A DNA stretch of 64,000 nt from Verrucomicrobiota bacterium (GCA_018970725.1 JAGWVU010000022.1:1-64000), one strand, 5' to 3'. Positions 18,664 to 28,976 are shown, counted from the stretch's first letter. Translations and numbers: made by a program. The notes: generated from the letters alone by a model not told the origin.

Positions 18664-20286
18664 TCAGGCGGCGCCCGCCTTGAGCTCGATGAGCATCTGG
18701 GCGTTGCTCGGAAAGCGTTCCATCAGGGACAGGAGCCGTTCCATCGCTTCGACGGGTTTGTGCCCCGCAAGTCCCCGGCGGATCACATGGATTTTCTCCA
18801 GTTGATGCGGGGGAAGGAGCAATTCCTCCCGCCGGGTGCCGGACGCGTGGATGTTGACCGCGGGCCAGACGTATTGCTCGGCGATCTTGCGATCGAGGAC
18901 GAGTTCCATGTTCCCGGTTCCCTTGAACTCTTGGAAAATGGCGTCGTCCATCCGGCTGTTGGTTTCGATCAACGCCGTGCCAATGATGGTAAGGGAGCCC
19001 CCTTCCCGGGTATTCCGGGCGGCGGCAAAGAGCCGGCGGGGGATCTCCAGCGCCCCCACCGCCAAACCGCCGGAAGCGGTCCCGCGATTTCCGCCTCCCC
19101 GGATCGCGTTGTTGAAGGCACGCGCCATCCGGGTGATGGAATCCAGGAGCAGGAAAACGTGTTGCCCGGTCTCGACGAGGCGTTTGCAACGTTCGATGGC
19201 CAACTGGGCGATCCGGGTGTGGTTCTTCACATCCTGGTCGTTGCTGCTGGCCAGAACGTTGGCGTAAGGCAGGGCCCGCCGCAATTCCGTGACTTCCTCC
19301 GGCCGTTCATCGACCAACAGGATGAAGATCTTCACGGACTCGTGATTTTGGTGCACCGCCTCCGCGAGGTGCTGCAGAAGCGTGGTTTTGCCGGTGCGCG
19401 GCGGGGCCACGATAAGCCCCCGCTGTCCCCGGCCGATGGGCGCGATGAGATCGATCACCCTCGTAGTGTAACGATCCCGGCGCGTCTCCATGACGAGGCG
19501 TTTGTCCGGGTTGATGGCGGTCAATTCTTCGAAATAGGGCAGGTCGCGGCATTCCTCGGGGTTCTTGCCGCAAATCTCCAACACCTCGGTGAGCTGCGGT
19601 CCGCGGTGGCCCTGACGCGCCGCGCATTTGAGCCACATCCCGTCCCGCAACCCGTAAGCGCGGACCACCTCGGGCGTCACGAAGACGTCGCTGGGCGCCT
19701 GTTGGAAGTCGCTGTCCGCCTGACGGAGAAAGCCGAAACCCTTGCTCGAAATTTCCAGCATGCCCTCTCCCTCGACCACCGGTCCGGTGAGAACTTCGGG
19801 GCGACGCTCGGACTCCCGGTCGCGCTCATCCCGTGATTCGCGGGGCTCCCGTGGTTCGCGGGGCTCCCGTGGTTCCCGCGGCTCGCGATCTCCTTCGCCG
19901 CGGTGCCGGTCCCGGCGGCGTTTGCCCTTGCGACGTCGGAACCCAGACTCGCGGTCCCGCGGACGATCGTCCTGGGAACGATCCCGGGGCGGTTGTTCCT
20001 GAGGCCGTTGGGCGGCACCTTCCCGGGGTGGTTCCACTGGCGGCGCTTCGGGAGGCGGAGGGGCGGCGGGACCGGCGGCCGGGGAAGCGTCGGCCGGCTC
20101 CGTCGGGCCGGAGGCCCGCTGGCGTCCCTGGCCCCGGGGTCTTCTGGTGCGCTTGATCCCCTCCTTCGAAGCGGGGGATTCAGCGTCGCTGCCAGAAGCG
20201 GTCTCGGAACGCGGCTTCTTGGGAGCCTCCCTGGAGAGGTCGGTGTTGGGGAAGAGCGGCAGTTCCGCCGCGTGCGAGTCATTCAT
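18664..20286 (-). CDS. rho: Transcription termination factor Rho with long disordered N-terminal extension
   Basis: A 540-residue Rho. The conserved core begins around residue 150 with the RNA-binding cold-shock-like domain (GMLEISSKGFGFLRQ), followed by the ATPase: Walker A APPRTGKTTLLQ, IFILLVDERPEEVTE, Walker B LLLDSITRMARAFN, the Q-loop/GGGNRGTASGGL region and ALIETNSRMDDAIFQEFKGTGNMEL. The first ~145 residues are a low-complexity Arg/Glu/Pro/Ala-rich insertion with a run of EPR triplets (about 19825-19885). Such extensions occur in Rho of several phyla and can bind RNA or drive condensation. ATG 20286 is chosen; a GTG at 20382 would add 32 residues with no recognisable content. DUF4112 follows after eight bases. 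Confidence 0.93.
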   Translation of the reverse strand: MNDSHAAELPLFPNTDLSREAPKKPRSETASGSDAESPASKEGIKRTRRPRGQGRQRASGPTEPADASPAAGPAAPPPPEAPPVEPPREGAAQRPQEQPPRDRSQDDRPRDRESGFRRRKGKRRRDRHRGEGDREPREPREPREPREPRESRDERDRESERRPEVLTGPVVEGEGMLEISSKGFGFLRQADSDFQQAPSDVFVTPEVVRAYGLRDGMWLKCAARQGHRGPQLTEVLEICGKNPEECRDLPYFEELTAINPDKRLVMETRRDRYTTRVIDLIAPIGRGQRGLIVAPPRTGKTTLLQHLAEAVHQNHESVKIFILLVDERPEEVTELRRALPYANVLASSNDQDVKNHTRIAQLAIERCKRLVETGQHVFLLLDSITRMARAFNNAIRGGGNRGTASGGLAVGALEIPRRLFAAARNTREGGSLTIIGTALIETNSRMDDAIFQEFKGTGNMELVLDRKIAEQYVWPAVNIHASGTRREELLLPPHQLEKIHVIRRGLAGHKPVEAMERLLSLMERFPSNAQMLIELKAGAA

Positions 20287-20684
20287 GTCGCTGAAGGAAA
20301 ATGATTCCCGGAGAGGTCTGATGATGAATCGGGAAAATCCCCTGACCACCGCGGAGTCCGAATTCAGGACTGACCCCGTCACTCCGCGATCCGGCCGTCA
20401 AAAGGTCAACAATTGCTGCCGTTGTTAGCCACGGAAAGTGGAGGCATGCACTACTCCACCGTGTCAGAGGAACAAACCCAAAGTAGACAACGCTCTCACC
20501 GCAACGCAAGCGGTTTTCCGATCCAACCCGCAATTTTGCCCGCCGCGCCCTCTCCGCCCAACTCCGTCCCGTCCCGCTTCGCAAGCATTCGGGTCTTTTT
20601 CCTTGATCCCCCGGCATTCACGGTTCTAAATGCCAACCCCGCGAGTTCCCCTGCCGACCTCGCGCGACCCGTTTACACAGCACC
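20287..20684. other. Divergent intergenic region between rho and the small basic protein gene
   Basis: No gene is supported in this 398-base stretch. It must hold the rho leader and the opposing promoter. Two short inverted repeats are visible: AGTCC-GAATTCA-GGACT (20356-20372), on the rho side, and GGCATT-N10-AATGCC (20613-20634), on the other side. No convincing promoter pair was found, and an Arg/Pro-rich plus-strand frame crossing it has no protein-like features. Confidence 0.4.
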
Positions 20685-21044
20685 ATGGGACAGCAATACA
20701 ACAAGGTCATCAAAAGACGCCGCCGCAAGGAATACCTCAAGCGCGTCAGAGATCGCGAGAAGACGAACCAGGCCGTCGCCAAAAAGGCCCCCGCCGCCAA
20801 AACGGCAGCCTCCGAGGAGAGCGATGCCGAGTTGAAGAAGGCTTCCGCCAAGAAGGCACCGGTCGCCAAGAAAGTTCCCGCCGCCAAAAAGACCGCCACG
20901 GCGAAGAAAACGCCCGCCACGAAGAAGGCCAAGCCCGATGCGGAAGCCGAGGTTGCGGAAAGCCAATCCGTCGAAACGATCGCTCCCGAATCTTCCGAAG
21001 CGCCTGCGGAACCTTCCGGGGAGTCGCCGGCCGAGGAAGCCTGA
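20685..21044 (+). CDS. Small basic protein with Lys/Ala-rich histone-H1-like tail
   Basis: The 119-residue product starts MGQQYNKVIKRRRRKEYLKR, a compact basic N-terminus that I associate with small conserved Verrucomicrobiota proteins. It continues with PAAKK/APAKK-type repeats (KKAPVAKKVPAAKKTATAKK) up to about residue 85 and ends in an acidic Glu/Ser/Pro tail. The repeat region resembles bacterial histone-H1-like proteins (HctB/Hc1-like, AlgP-like), so DNA or RNA binding is likely. The length of the repeats probably varies between strains. A YacP-like nuclease gene follows after 21 bases, so the two may be cotranscribed. Confidence 0.7.
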   Translation: MGQQYNKVIKRRRRKEYLKRVRDREKTNQAVAKKAPAAKTAASEESDAELKKASAKKAPVAKKVPAAKKTATAKKTPATKKAKPDAEAEVAESQSVETIAPESSEAPAEPSGESPAEEA

Positions 21045-21065
21045 TTCCGTCCCCTGCCGCCCGTC

Positions 21066-21506
21066 ATGCCTGCCAGTTCCGTCCCGGTCCTGCTGGTGGA
21101 CGGGCACAACGTGATCTTCGCCTGGCAGGATCTCCGGCAGACCCACCAGCGCTCTCCCTCCCAGGCCAGACAGGAATTCTGCCGCCTGCTCACGACTTAT
21201 CAGGACGTCAGCGGCACCCGGGTGGTCGTGGTCTTTGACAGCGGTCCCTCCTCTTCCAACCCGGAGCCTGAACCGGAAGCGCCCGGGGTTCAGGTTCTCT
21301 ATGCCCCGGCCCAAGGCTCCGCCGACGCCGTCCTGGCCCGTCTCGCCTCGCGTTACGCCGGACAATACGCCATCACGGTGGCGAGCGACGACCTCGCGGT
21401 GCAGCACTCCGTCGCCGCCGCGGACGGTTGTTGGATTTCCACCGCCGCCCTCCGTTGCCAGGTGGAGAACGCCATCGGTGATTTCCGCCGCAAATGGACC
21501 CGATGA
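21066..21506 (+). CDS. YacP-like NYN-domain ribonuclease
   Basis: This 146-residue protein fits the NYN/PIN-like nuclease YacP (Rae1) family: LLVDGHNVIFAW near the N-terminus supplies the first metal-binding Asp, TRVVVVFDSGPSS follows, then SADAVLARLASRYAG and ITVASDDLAVQHSVAA carry the remaining acidic residues. Bacillus Rae1 cuts mRNA on the ribosome; whether this protein does the same is inference. ATG 21066 lies 21 bases after the small basic protein gene. Length is close to the family norm of ~170 but slightly short. Confidence 0.83.
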   Translation: MPASSVPVLLVDGHNVIFAWQDLRQTHQRSPSQARQEFCRLLTTYQDVSGTRVVVVFDSGPSSSNPEPEPEAPGVQVLYAPAQGSADAVLARLASRYAGQYAITVASDDLAVQHSVAAADGCWISTAALRCQVENAIGDFRRKWTR

Positions 21507-21617
21507 GGGCATCCCGCTGATTTCCTTGGTCCCGGCCCTGTTTTTCTTTCCATGACCACGTAGAATGGATCGCATGTCCCGGCCACTGCGGCACTTTTCC
21601 GGCAACCCGATCCTTTG

Positions 21618-22817
21618 ATGAAACCCGTGGTGGAGCACCGCACGCGCAGTCGTCACGAATTGGAGCAATTCGAGTGCGGGGCCCTTGCGCCCTACGCCCA
21701 GCGCTCCCGGGATTCCGCCGGCCGGGTTCATCCGGAACCGGCGCACCCCTACCGCACCGATTATCACCGGGACCGGGCCCGGATCGTTCACTCCCGCGCC
21801 TTCCGGCGGCTGGAATACAAGACCCAGGTGTTTCTCAACGAGACCGGAGATCACCTGCGGACCCGGCTGACGCACACCATCGAGGTTGCCTCCGTCAGTC
21901 GTTCCCTCGCCTGCGCCCTGGGAGTCAACGAGGATCTCGCGGAGGTCATCGCCCTCGCCCATGATCTCGGTCATGCACCCTACGGTCACAGCGGGGAGAG
22001 CAAGCTGGACGAGCTGATGCGCCCTCACGGCGGCTTCGAGCACAACCTGCAAAGCCTGCGGGTCGTCGAGAAGCTCGAGATCAAATACCCGGCGTTTCCC
22101 GGGCTGAACCTGACGCACGAGGTGCTCGAAGGGTTGCGGAAACATCACCGGGGATTCGATCGCCCTGCTTACGGAGAGCACCCGGCGGAACGATTCCCCC
22201 GCCCTTCGCTGGAAGCGCAGCTGGCCAACATCGCCGACGAAATCACCTACCACGGGCATGACCTCGATGATGGGTTCGATCACGGTCTTGTGGAGGTGGA
22301 TCAGCTGAAGGACCTCGTGGTTTGGAGGCGCTGCGCCGAGCAAGTGCGCCATCAGTTTCCCGCCCTCGCCCTGCACCCGAGGAAATTCGTGACCTACACC
22401 ATCCGCGCCCTGATCGATTTTCAGGTGGCCGATGTGGTCCGGGAGACCTTGCGGCGGCTCAACGAGGCGGGAGTGACCCATGCCGACGACGTCAGGCGCC
22501 ATTCCCAGCCCATGGTTTCCTACAGCCCGGAGCTGAAGCAGGGCAACGCCCAACTGCGCGCGTTCCTCTTTGACCACGTCTACCGGCACCCATCGATCGC
22601 CGAAGTCAACCGCAGGGGGTGCGAGATGATTGAAACCGTGTTTCACGCGTATCTCCATGATCCGCTCCTGATGCAGGACTTTCTGGAAACCCACGGAACC
22701 GGACAGTCCCTCGAACGAACCGTTTGTGATTACGTGGCCGGGATGACGGATCGTTTCCTCCGCCAGGAATACACCCGTCTCACCGGGAAGCCGGGGAAGG
22801 GCTGGGCGGCCAGGTGA
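21618..22817 (+). CDS. dgt: Deoxyguanosinetriphosphate triphosphohydrolase-like HD protein
   Basis: A 399-residue dNTPase of the dGTPase-like (long, bacterial type 2) family. It has RDRARIVHSRAFRRLEYKTQVF, then RTRLTHTIEVASVSRSLA supplying the first His, and the HD pair H115-D116 in ALAHDLGHAPYGHSGE. NIADEITYHGHDLDDG supplies the last Asp region. These enzymes hydrolyse dNTPs to deoxynucleoside plus triphosphate. ATG 21618 directly follows a TTG that could also be used. The 3' end overlaps the convergent PAP2 gene by 38 bases. Confidence 0.9.
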   Translation: MKPVVEHRTRSRHELEQFECGALAPYAQRSRDSAGRVHPEPAHPYRTDYHRDRARIVHSRAFRRLEYKTQVFLNETGDHLRTRLTHTIEVASVSRSLACALGVNEDLAEVIALAHDLGHAPYGHSGESKLDELMRPHGGFEHNLQSLRVVEKLEIKYPAFPGLNLTHEVLEGLRKHHRGFDRPAYGEHPAERFPRPSLEAQLANIADEITYHGHDLDDGFDHGLVEVDQLKDLVVWRRCAEQVRHQFPALALHPRKFVTYTIRALIDFQVADVVRETLRRLNEAGVTHADDVRRHSQPMVSYSPELKQGNAQLRAFLFDHVYRHPSIAEVNRRGCEMIETVFHAYLHDPLLMQDFLETHGTGQSLERTVCDYVAGMTDRFLRQEYTRLTGKPGKGWAAR

Positions 22818-24078
22818 ACTCCGGGCTTTCCCCCGGGCCCAGCTCGCCATGCCGGGAACCGTCCCGCCACCGGCAGACCGCGCCCGGCCCGAGCGTGAGC
22901 TTCCATCGCTGCCCGCCGGGCAACCCCTGGAAATCGACGTCGGCCACGCCGGAGCAGACCCGCAGGCGGACCTCGCCGGGACAGGCGGGCACCACGACCT
23001 CGGTCCGCTGGTCGAGCTCGCTGAACCAACCGCTCATCCGCTGCTTGAACTGGAAATAGAGGGTTCCCCCCGGTTCGACCCGGTATGTCCAATGCGACTT
23101 CACGGCGCTTCCCGGCAAGCCGTGCCCTTGGCCCCGTGCCACGATGCTCCCCGGTTGCGCCGGGGCGCTGCCAAGCCGGATGCGGTGCCGGGTCCCCTCG
23201 AGAACGAGGGAAAGCTCCAACGGAGAACCGGGGCGACCTCGCAATTCATGGCGTTCCTCCCGCCGGTAGGGCGTGGCGAGCAAGATCCCGGCCACCAGAA
23301 TCAGGGCCGCCACGGCTCCCGCCACGCGCCACGGTCCCCCGCGCAACCCAGCGGGAAGGGAACCAGTCCACTCGAGCCGCCGGTCCAGACCGAGGGCGTA
23401 GTAGAGGCCCAGCGAAACGAGCCAGCAGATTCCCGCTCCCCAAAGAACATCGCTGGCAAAATGCCCGCCCTGCAGAATCCGGGCCACCCCCAACAGAATT
23501 CCGAGGCCCCAAGCGAGCGAGAAAACGCCCCGTGACATCCGGCGCCGGCCCAGACGCCAAAGCAGGATGCCCGGCGCAAAGAAGTAAAAACCCATCGTGC
23601 AATGGCCACAGGGAAAACTTTTGCCGGGGCTGGATGGATCCCGGACCCAGACCGTTTCCGCCGGATACTCCCCCCCAAAGTTCCGCACATCGCGCGGCCT
23701 GGGACGCCCCCAGTGATCCTTGAGCACCAGATTCACCAGAATTCCGGGTCCCACCGCCATGCAGAGCACCAGATAGGCCGCCGCCTTGCTCCATGGGGCC
23801 GGCCGGCCGCCCCGCCATCCTCTTGCCAAGGCCACAAGAGAGGCCAGCGTCACGAGCAGCGCCGGAATCGTCCCGAAATGGTAGAGCCCCTTCCAGAGCG
23901 GTTTTTCCCCGAGACTCCATCCTGCCCCGCCCTGCCACGCCGCGCCTTGGATTGCCAGATCGAGCGGGGTCACCCAAAACGGCAGGGTCGCCAGCAGCAA
24001 CAAGGCGAGCGAACCTCCGAAATGCAGGCCAATTCTCACTTGACGCTTGTGGGTTGCCCGCGGAATCACTGGGCCCAC
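22780..24078 (-). CDS. PAP2 superfamily phosphatase with extra C-terminal domain
   Basis: A membrane phosphatase of 432 residues. The PAP2 motifs are present: KDHWGRPRPRD (K-x6-RP), KSFPCGHCTMGFY in place of the usual PSGH, and ARILQGGHFASDVLWG (R-x5-H-x3-D). Six or so membrane helices occupy the first ~265 residues, placing the active site at the outer face, as in LpxE-type lipid A phosphatases and undecaprenyl-diphosphate phosphatases. The last ~150 residues form a beta-rich, soluble extension (ELSLVLEGTRHRIRLGSA..., VVVPACPGEVRLRVCSG) with no recognised family. The replacement of Ser by Cys in the PSGH motif is unusual. The start is a GTG at 24078. Substrate unknown. Confidence 0.83.
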   Translation of the reverse strand: MGPVIPRATHKRQVRIGLHFGGSLALLLLATLPFWVTPLDLAIQGAAWQGGAGWSLGEKPLWKGLYHFGTIPALLVTLASLVALARGWRGGRPAPWSKAAAYLVLCMAVGPGILVNLVLKDHWGRPRPRDVRNFGGEYPAETVWVRDPSSPGKSFPCGHCTMGFYFFAPGILLWRLGRRRMSRGVFSLAWGLGILLGVARILQGGHFASDVLWGAGICWLVSLGLYYALGLDRRLEWTGSLPAGLRGGPWRVAGAVAALILVAGILLATPYRREERHELRGRPGSPLELSLVLEGTRHRIRLGSAPAQPGSIVARGQGHGLPGSAVKSHWTYRVEPGGTLYFQFKQRMSGWFSELDQRTEVVVPACPGEVRLRVCSGVADVDFQGLPGGQRWKLTLGPGAVCRWRDGSRHGELGPGESPEFTWPPSPSPASR

Positions 24079-24143
24079 TACACTCTCTCCCGATCCGCCG
24101 CAAGCGCGCGGCCACGGGACTCCGCCGAACGTATCCCTACAAG

Positions 24144-25358
<1,215 letters not shown>

Positions 25359-25368
25359 TTCCTCCCCC

Positions 25369-25812
25369 ATGGACGAATACCTCGAGCAACTCTATCAGGA
25401 AATCATCCTCGATCACAGCAAGCGGCCCCGCCACGAACGGGAGCTGGACCCTTGCACCGGACGGGCCGAGGGTTACAACCCGTTGTGCGGGGACAAGGTG
25501 ACCGTTTTCGTCCGCGAGGAGGAGGGCAAAATCGCCGAGGCGAGCTTCCTCGGGGAAGGCTGTGCCATCTCACGCGCTTCCGCTTCCATCATGACCACCC
25601 TCCTCGCCGGTCTCACCGCGGAACAGGCCCACGCCAAGGCTCGCGAGATTTATGAAATGCTGACCAAGGCGGAGGAGCCCCGCATCGATCTCGCGGAAAA
25701 CGGTGAGATCGCCGCCCTGGCCGGCGTCCGCAAATTCCCCGCCCGGATCAAGTGCGCCACGTTGGCTTGGCACGCTCTCGAAGACGCCCTGCACGGCACT
25801 GAAGCCCCCTGA
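25369..25812 (+). CDS. sufU: SUF system sulfur-transfer/scaffold protein SufU
   Basis: This 147-residue IscU-like protein has the zinc/sulfur-ligand set C40 with D42 (NPLCGDKV), C65 (GEGCAISRASAS) and C129 (IKCATLAW). The insertion between the second and third Cys, larger than in IscU, marks SufU. It accepts persulfide sulfur from SufS. ATG 25369 is ten bases after the sufS stop. It is convergent with recQ, five bases apart. Confidence 0.93.
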   Translation: MDEYLEQLYQEIILDHSKRPRHERELDPCTGRAEGYNPLCGDKVTVFVREEEGKIAEASFLGEGCAISRASASIMTTLLAGLTAEQAHAKAREIYEMLTKAEEPRIDLAENGEIAALAGVRKFPARIKCATLAWHALEDALHGTEAP

Positions 25813-25817
25813 GGAGC

Positions 25818-27743
25818 TCAGACCAGCATCGTATCCAACTGCTCGAGCACCCGGGGGAACCGAAGATGTTCCAGAGCGCCAAAGGCGTCGTGGTTCCAGA
25901 GGCGCGCGCGGCTCGCCGCCGGACTGCCCAATCCGCAGAGAAAGCGGGCCAGCTGACGCGGTTGGCGCAGCGCGGGATGCTTCTCCGCCATGACGCCGCG
26001 GATGATTTCGAGGTCGGCCGGTCCCAGACTGCTTTCCGGCGCGGCTGGCAGGGCACGGTTCTCCCTCTCCCCGAGGCAATTGGAACATGACCCGCAGTCC
26101 GCCCCCGGGTCATCCCCGAAATGCCGGGACAGCTCCCTGGCCAGACAGAGCGGGGACTCGCAGTAGGCGATCACCTGATCCATCCGCCTGAGTTCGGCCT
26201 GCTCACGCTCTTCGAAACACCGGGTCAACCGTTCCGCCAAAGCGCCGGCCTTCGGAGGATCCGGCGCGAGCCGATACCCTTGCCGCACCCCCGAAGGTTC
26301 CAGCACCACCTCCCCAAGCGCCTCCAAATTCTGCAGCGCCTCCCGGAGCCGTTCTTCCTCCACCCCGAGGGATTCACTCATCGCCACGATGTCCATGGTG
26401 ATCCACTTCCGGCCCGTCTTGCCCGCCGCGAACATCCGTTCCAACAGATGCCGTTCGTCCGGCTCGAACCCCGCCAACATCCGGGCCAGCGGTCGTTCCG
26501 GACGAACCCGATAAGCCGCGTGGAACGATCCTCCGGGGATCAGGACGCCTTCCAGTTCCAGTTGCGTCAGCGCCGTGGCGATGACCAGGGGCCGGATGTC
26601 GGTGGTCACCGACAAGTCATGGCGCGAGACGGAAAACCGTTCCCCCTGCAACAAAAGATGCTCGACCAGCGCCCGCACCGCCCGGGGCGAGGGAGTGTCG
26701 CCGTAAACGAAGTTTTCCAAGACAACGCGATCGTCCGCGCAAGCCAGAATCTCGCAGGAAGCGGCTGCTCCGTCCCGGCCCGCCCGTCCACTTTCCTGGA
26801 GATAGGCCTCGAGGGATTTCGGGAGGTTGAAATGGTAGATGGCCCGCACGTCGGATTTGTCGATGCCCATCCCGAAGGCAATGGTAGCCACCATGACCGG
26901 CACCCGGCCCTCCATGAAAGCCTGCTGCACTTCGGACCGGCAATCGTCCGGCAACCCGGCGTGATAGGCCCTGGCCGAAAGTCCGGCGGAACGCAACTTG
27001 CCCGCGAGTGCTTCCGCCGTCTGTTGCTGCGTGACGTAGATGATCGTCGATCCCGGAGCGGCGGCGGATTGGCGGAGCCGGTCCACGAGCAGTCCCTCCC
27101 GCGCCGCGGCCGGACAGGGGGTCACGGCGAAGCGGAGGTTCGGACGGTGAAACCCGGTTTGCACGTGATCGCTCCCGAGGATGCCGAAGCGGTCCCGGAT
27201 TTCCGCCGAAACCTCCGGAGTGGCGGTCGCGGTCAGGGCGAGCACGCGCTCCACGCCGAGTTCACGGGCCACCGTTCCCAGCTTCAGGTAATCCGGCCGG
27301 AAATTGTGGCCCCATGAGGAAATGCAGTGCGCCTCGTCGATCGCCAGCAAGGAGATGCGCACCCGGCGCAGCCGCTCCCAGGCCGCCCCGTTGGCGAACC
27401 GCTCCGGAGCCATGTAAAGGATCCTCAGATCCCCGGATTCGATCCGGTCGAAAAGGGAGCGGACCTCGTCGGCAGCGAGACTGGAGTCCAACCGCGCGGC
27501 GGGGATCCCCCGCGCCTCCAGGGCCTCGACCTGGTCCTTCATCAGCGCGATCAGCGGGGAAACCACCACGGTGAGCCCTTCCAGCAGGAGGGCGGGCAAC
27601 TGGTAACAGAGGGATTTCCCTCCTCCGGTGGGGAACACCGCCAGGGCGGAGCGGCCCTCCAGCAGGATCTCGACGATCCGGCGCTGGCCCGGCCGGAAGG
27701 CATCGTGCCCGAATCTCTCCCGCAAGTGCTTGTCAATCTCCAT
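25818..27743 (-). CDS. recQ: ATP-dependent DNA helicase RecQ
   Basis: A 641-residue RecQ. Motif I FPTGGGKSLCYQLPAL (GGGKS at 40-44), motif II D136-E-A-H139 in LLAIDEAHCISSWGHNFRPDY, TATATP, and motif VI-type YLQESGRAGRDG are all intact. The zinc-binding subdomain with C-x-LARELSRHFGD--DCGSCSNC follows around residues 530-560, as in canonical RecQ. No full HRDC domain is obvious at the C-terminus; the end (DLEIIRGVMAEKHPALRQPRQLARFLCG) is a short alternative. It unwinds DNA 3'-5' in recombination and repair. It stands alone on the minus strand. Confidence 0.95.
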   Translation of the reverse strand: MEIDKHLRERFGHDAFRPGQRRIVEILLEGRSALAVFPTGGGKSLCYQLPALLLEGLTVVVSPLIALMKDQVEALEARGIPAARLDSSLAADEVRSLFDRIESGDLRILYMAPERFANGAAWERLRRVRISLLAIDEAHCISSWGHNFRPDYLKLGTVARELGVERVLALTATATPEVSAEIRDRFGILGSDHVQTGFHRPNLRFAVTPCPAAAREGLLVDRLRQSAAAPGSTIIYVTQQQTAEALAGKLRSAGLSARAYHAGLPDDCRSEVQQAFMEGRVPVMVATIAFGMGIDKSDVRAIYHFNLPKSLEAYLQESGRAGRDGAAASCEILACADDRVVLENFVYGDTPSPRAVRALVEHLLLQGERFSVSRHDLSVTTDIRPLVIATALTQLELEGVLIPGGSFHAAYRVRPERPLARMLAGFEPDERHLLERMFAAGKTGRKWITMDIVAMSESLGVEEERLREALQNLEALGEVVLEPSGVRQGYRLAPDPPKAGALAERLTRCFEEREQAELRRMDQVIAYCESPLCLARELSRHFGDDPGADCGSCSNCLGERENRALPAAPESSLGPADLEIIRGVMAEKHPALRQPRQLARFLCGLGSPAASRARLWNHDAFGALEHLRFPRVLEQLDTMLV

Positions 27744-27781
27744 GGAATTGGCTACGGATACACCCCGGATCCCGTCCTGCC

Positions 27782-28960
27782 ATGACTTCGTTTCCCCTTC
27801 CCTCCGCCCTCGCCCCTGCCCTTGTTCTCACCGCCCTCCTCATCGCGGGCGCGGCGGCACAATCTCCCGGTGCGTCCCGCATCTGGACAAGCAGCGACGG
27901 CAAAAAGCTCGAGGCCGTGCTCGTGGATGCCGATGCCAACACGGTGGCCCTCAAAACAGCGTCGGGGCTGTTCAAGCTGCCCGTCTCGCGGCTCAGCGCG
28001 GAGGACCAGGCCTTTCTGAAGGCTTGGCGCGGTCAGGCTCCGCAGAAACTGGTCCCGTGGCCGGACAAGGTGGAAGTGGCCGGAGACCTCGCGATCGAGG
28101 AGAAGGAAAACGAAGGGGAGTTCAGCTACTTCAGCCCGCACTTTGAATTCCGTTCCCCGACGCGGCTCTCCAACAGCGTGGTCCGGGAATTCGCCCGGAT
28201 GTTTGAGGCCACCTATGAGGGCGTCAAGGCGCTGCCGGTCGGGTTCAATCCAATGCCGCCGCAGGAGGGCGGCCATTTCCTGACCAAACTTTTCGCCACC
28301 CGTGAGGCCTATCTCGCGGCGGGCGGTCTGCCGGGGAGCGGCGGCATGTTCAGTTCCGTCAGCCGGGGACGCGAGTTCGTCTCCGGCTCCATCAGCGTTC
28401 CGCTGACCAGTCTGGGGGTTGAGCAAGTGGGCAACCGGTTCATCATCGATCCCGGCAAGGACAGCGGGACCCTCGTTCATGAGATCACCCATCAGGTGGC
28501 GGTGATGTGGGGCATCTACGGCGCCCCCATCTGGTTCTCGGAGGGAATCGCCGAATACATGCAGTCCGCCCCCTACAGCAAGGGGACCATGCGCTTCAGC
28601 AACATGACCGGAAATGTCGAAAAGGCGGTGATGCAAAACCAACCCGTCAACCAGTTCCAGATGCTCCCGGTGGAAAAATTGATGACGATTTCCCGCGAGG
28701 AATGGGCTTCCTCCCTTCAGGACGGGGGCGCCGCCAGAAACTACCATTCCGCCAACGTCCTCATGACTTACTTCCTCCATCTGGACGGCTCCGGAACCGG
28801 CGAATCCGTGGGTGCTTACCTCCGGGATCTCCAGGCCGGCACCGACCCCCGCCAAGCCGCCGCCACCCACCTCCTCCGCGAACGCGATTTTCCCGCGCTG
28901 GCCGCCGATGTCAGGGAAAAGTGGCGCCAGAGCGGCTTCCGCATCGAATTCGTTCCCTGA
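27782..28960 (+). CDS. Secreted SHD1/DUF1570 protein, zincin-like
   Basis: The 392-residue product has a signal peptide (ALAPALVLTALLIAGAAAQ). An SHD1-like module follows (RIWTSSDGKKLEAVLVDAD...LPVSRLSAEDQAFL), a small beta-barrel common in secreted proteins of Verrucomicrobiota and Planctomycetota. The rest matches the DUF1570/peptidase-MA-like pattern with H233-E-I-T-H237 in LVHEITHQVAVMWG and WFSEGIAEYM about 18 residues later, the H-E-x2-H plus E set of metalloproteases. Proteolysis is plausible but unproven. The same SHD1 module occurs in the PQQ-propeller protein near 49 kb. It is divergent from recQ with 38 bases between the starts. Confidence 0.85.
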   Translation: MTSFPLPSALAPALVLTALLIAGAAAQSPGASRIWTSSDGKKLEAVLVDADANTVALKTASGLFKLPVSRLSAEDQAFLKAWRGQAPQKLVPWPDKVEVAGDLAIEEKENEGEFSYFSPHFEFRSPTRLSNSVVREFARMFEATYEGVKALPVGFNPMPPQEGGHFLTKLFATREAYLAAGGLPGSGGMFSSVSRGREFVSGSISVPLTSLGVEQVGNRFIIDPGKDSGTLVHEITHQVAVMWGIYGAPIWFSEGIAEYMQSAPYSKGTMRFSNMTGNVEKAVMQNQPVNQFQMLPVEKLMTISREEWASSLQDGGAARNYHSANVLMTYFLHLDGSGTGESVGAYLRDLQAGTDPRQAAATHLLRERDFPALAADVREKWRQSGFRIEFVP

Positions 28961-28976
28961 CCTCCGCCGCAGAGCC

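Noticed and set aside
20673-22850. A 725-codon minus-strand open frame opposite the YacP-like nuclease and dNTPase genes
   Set aside because: It lies antisense to genes with complete family motifs, and its composition (Arg, Gly, Val) is that of a codon-phase shadow in GC-rich DNA. No domain was recognised.
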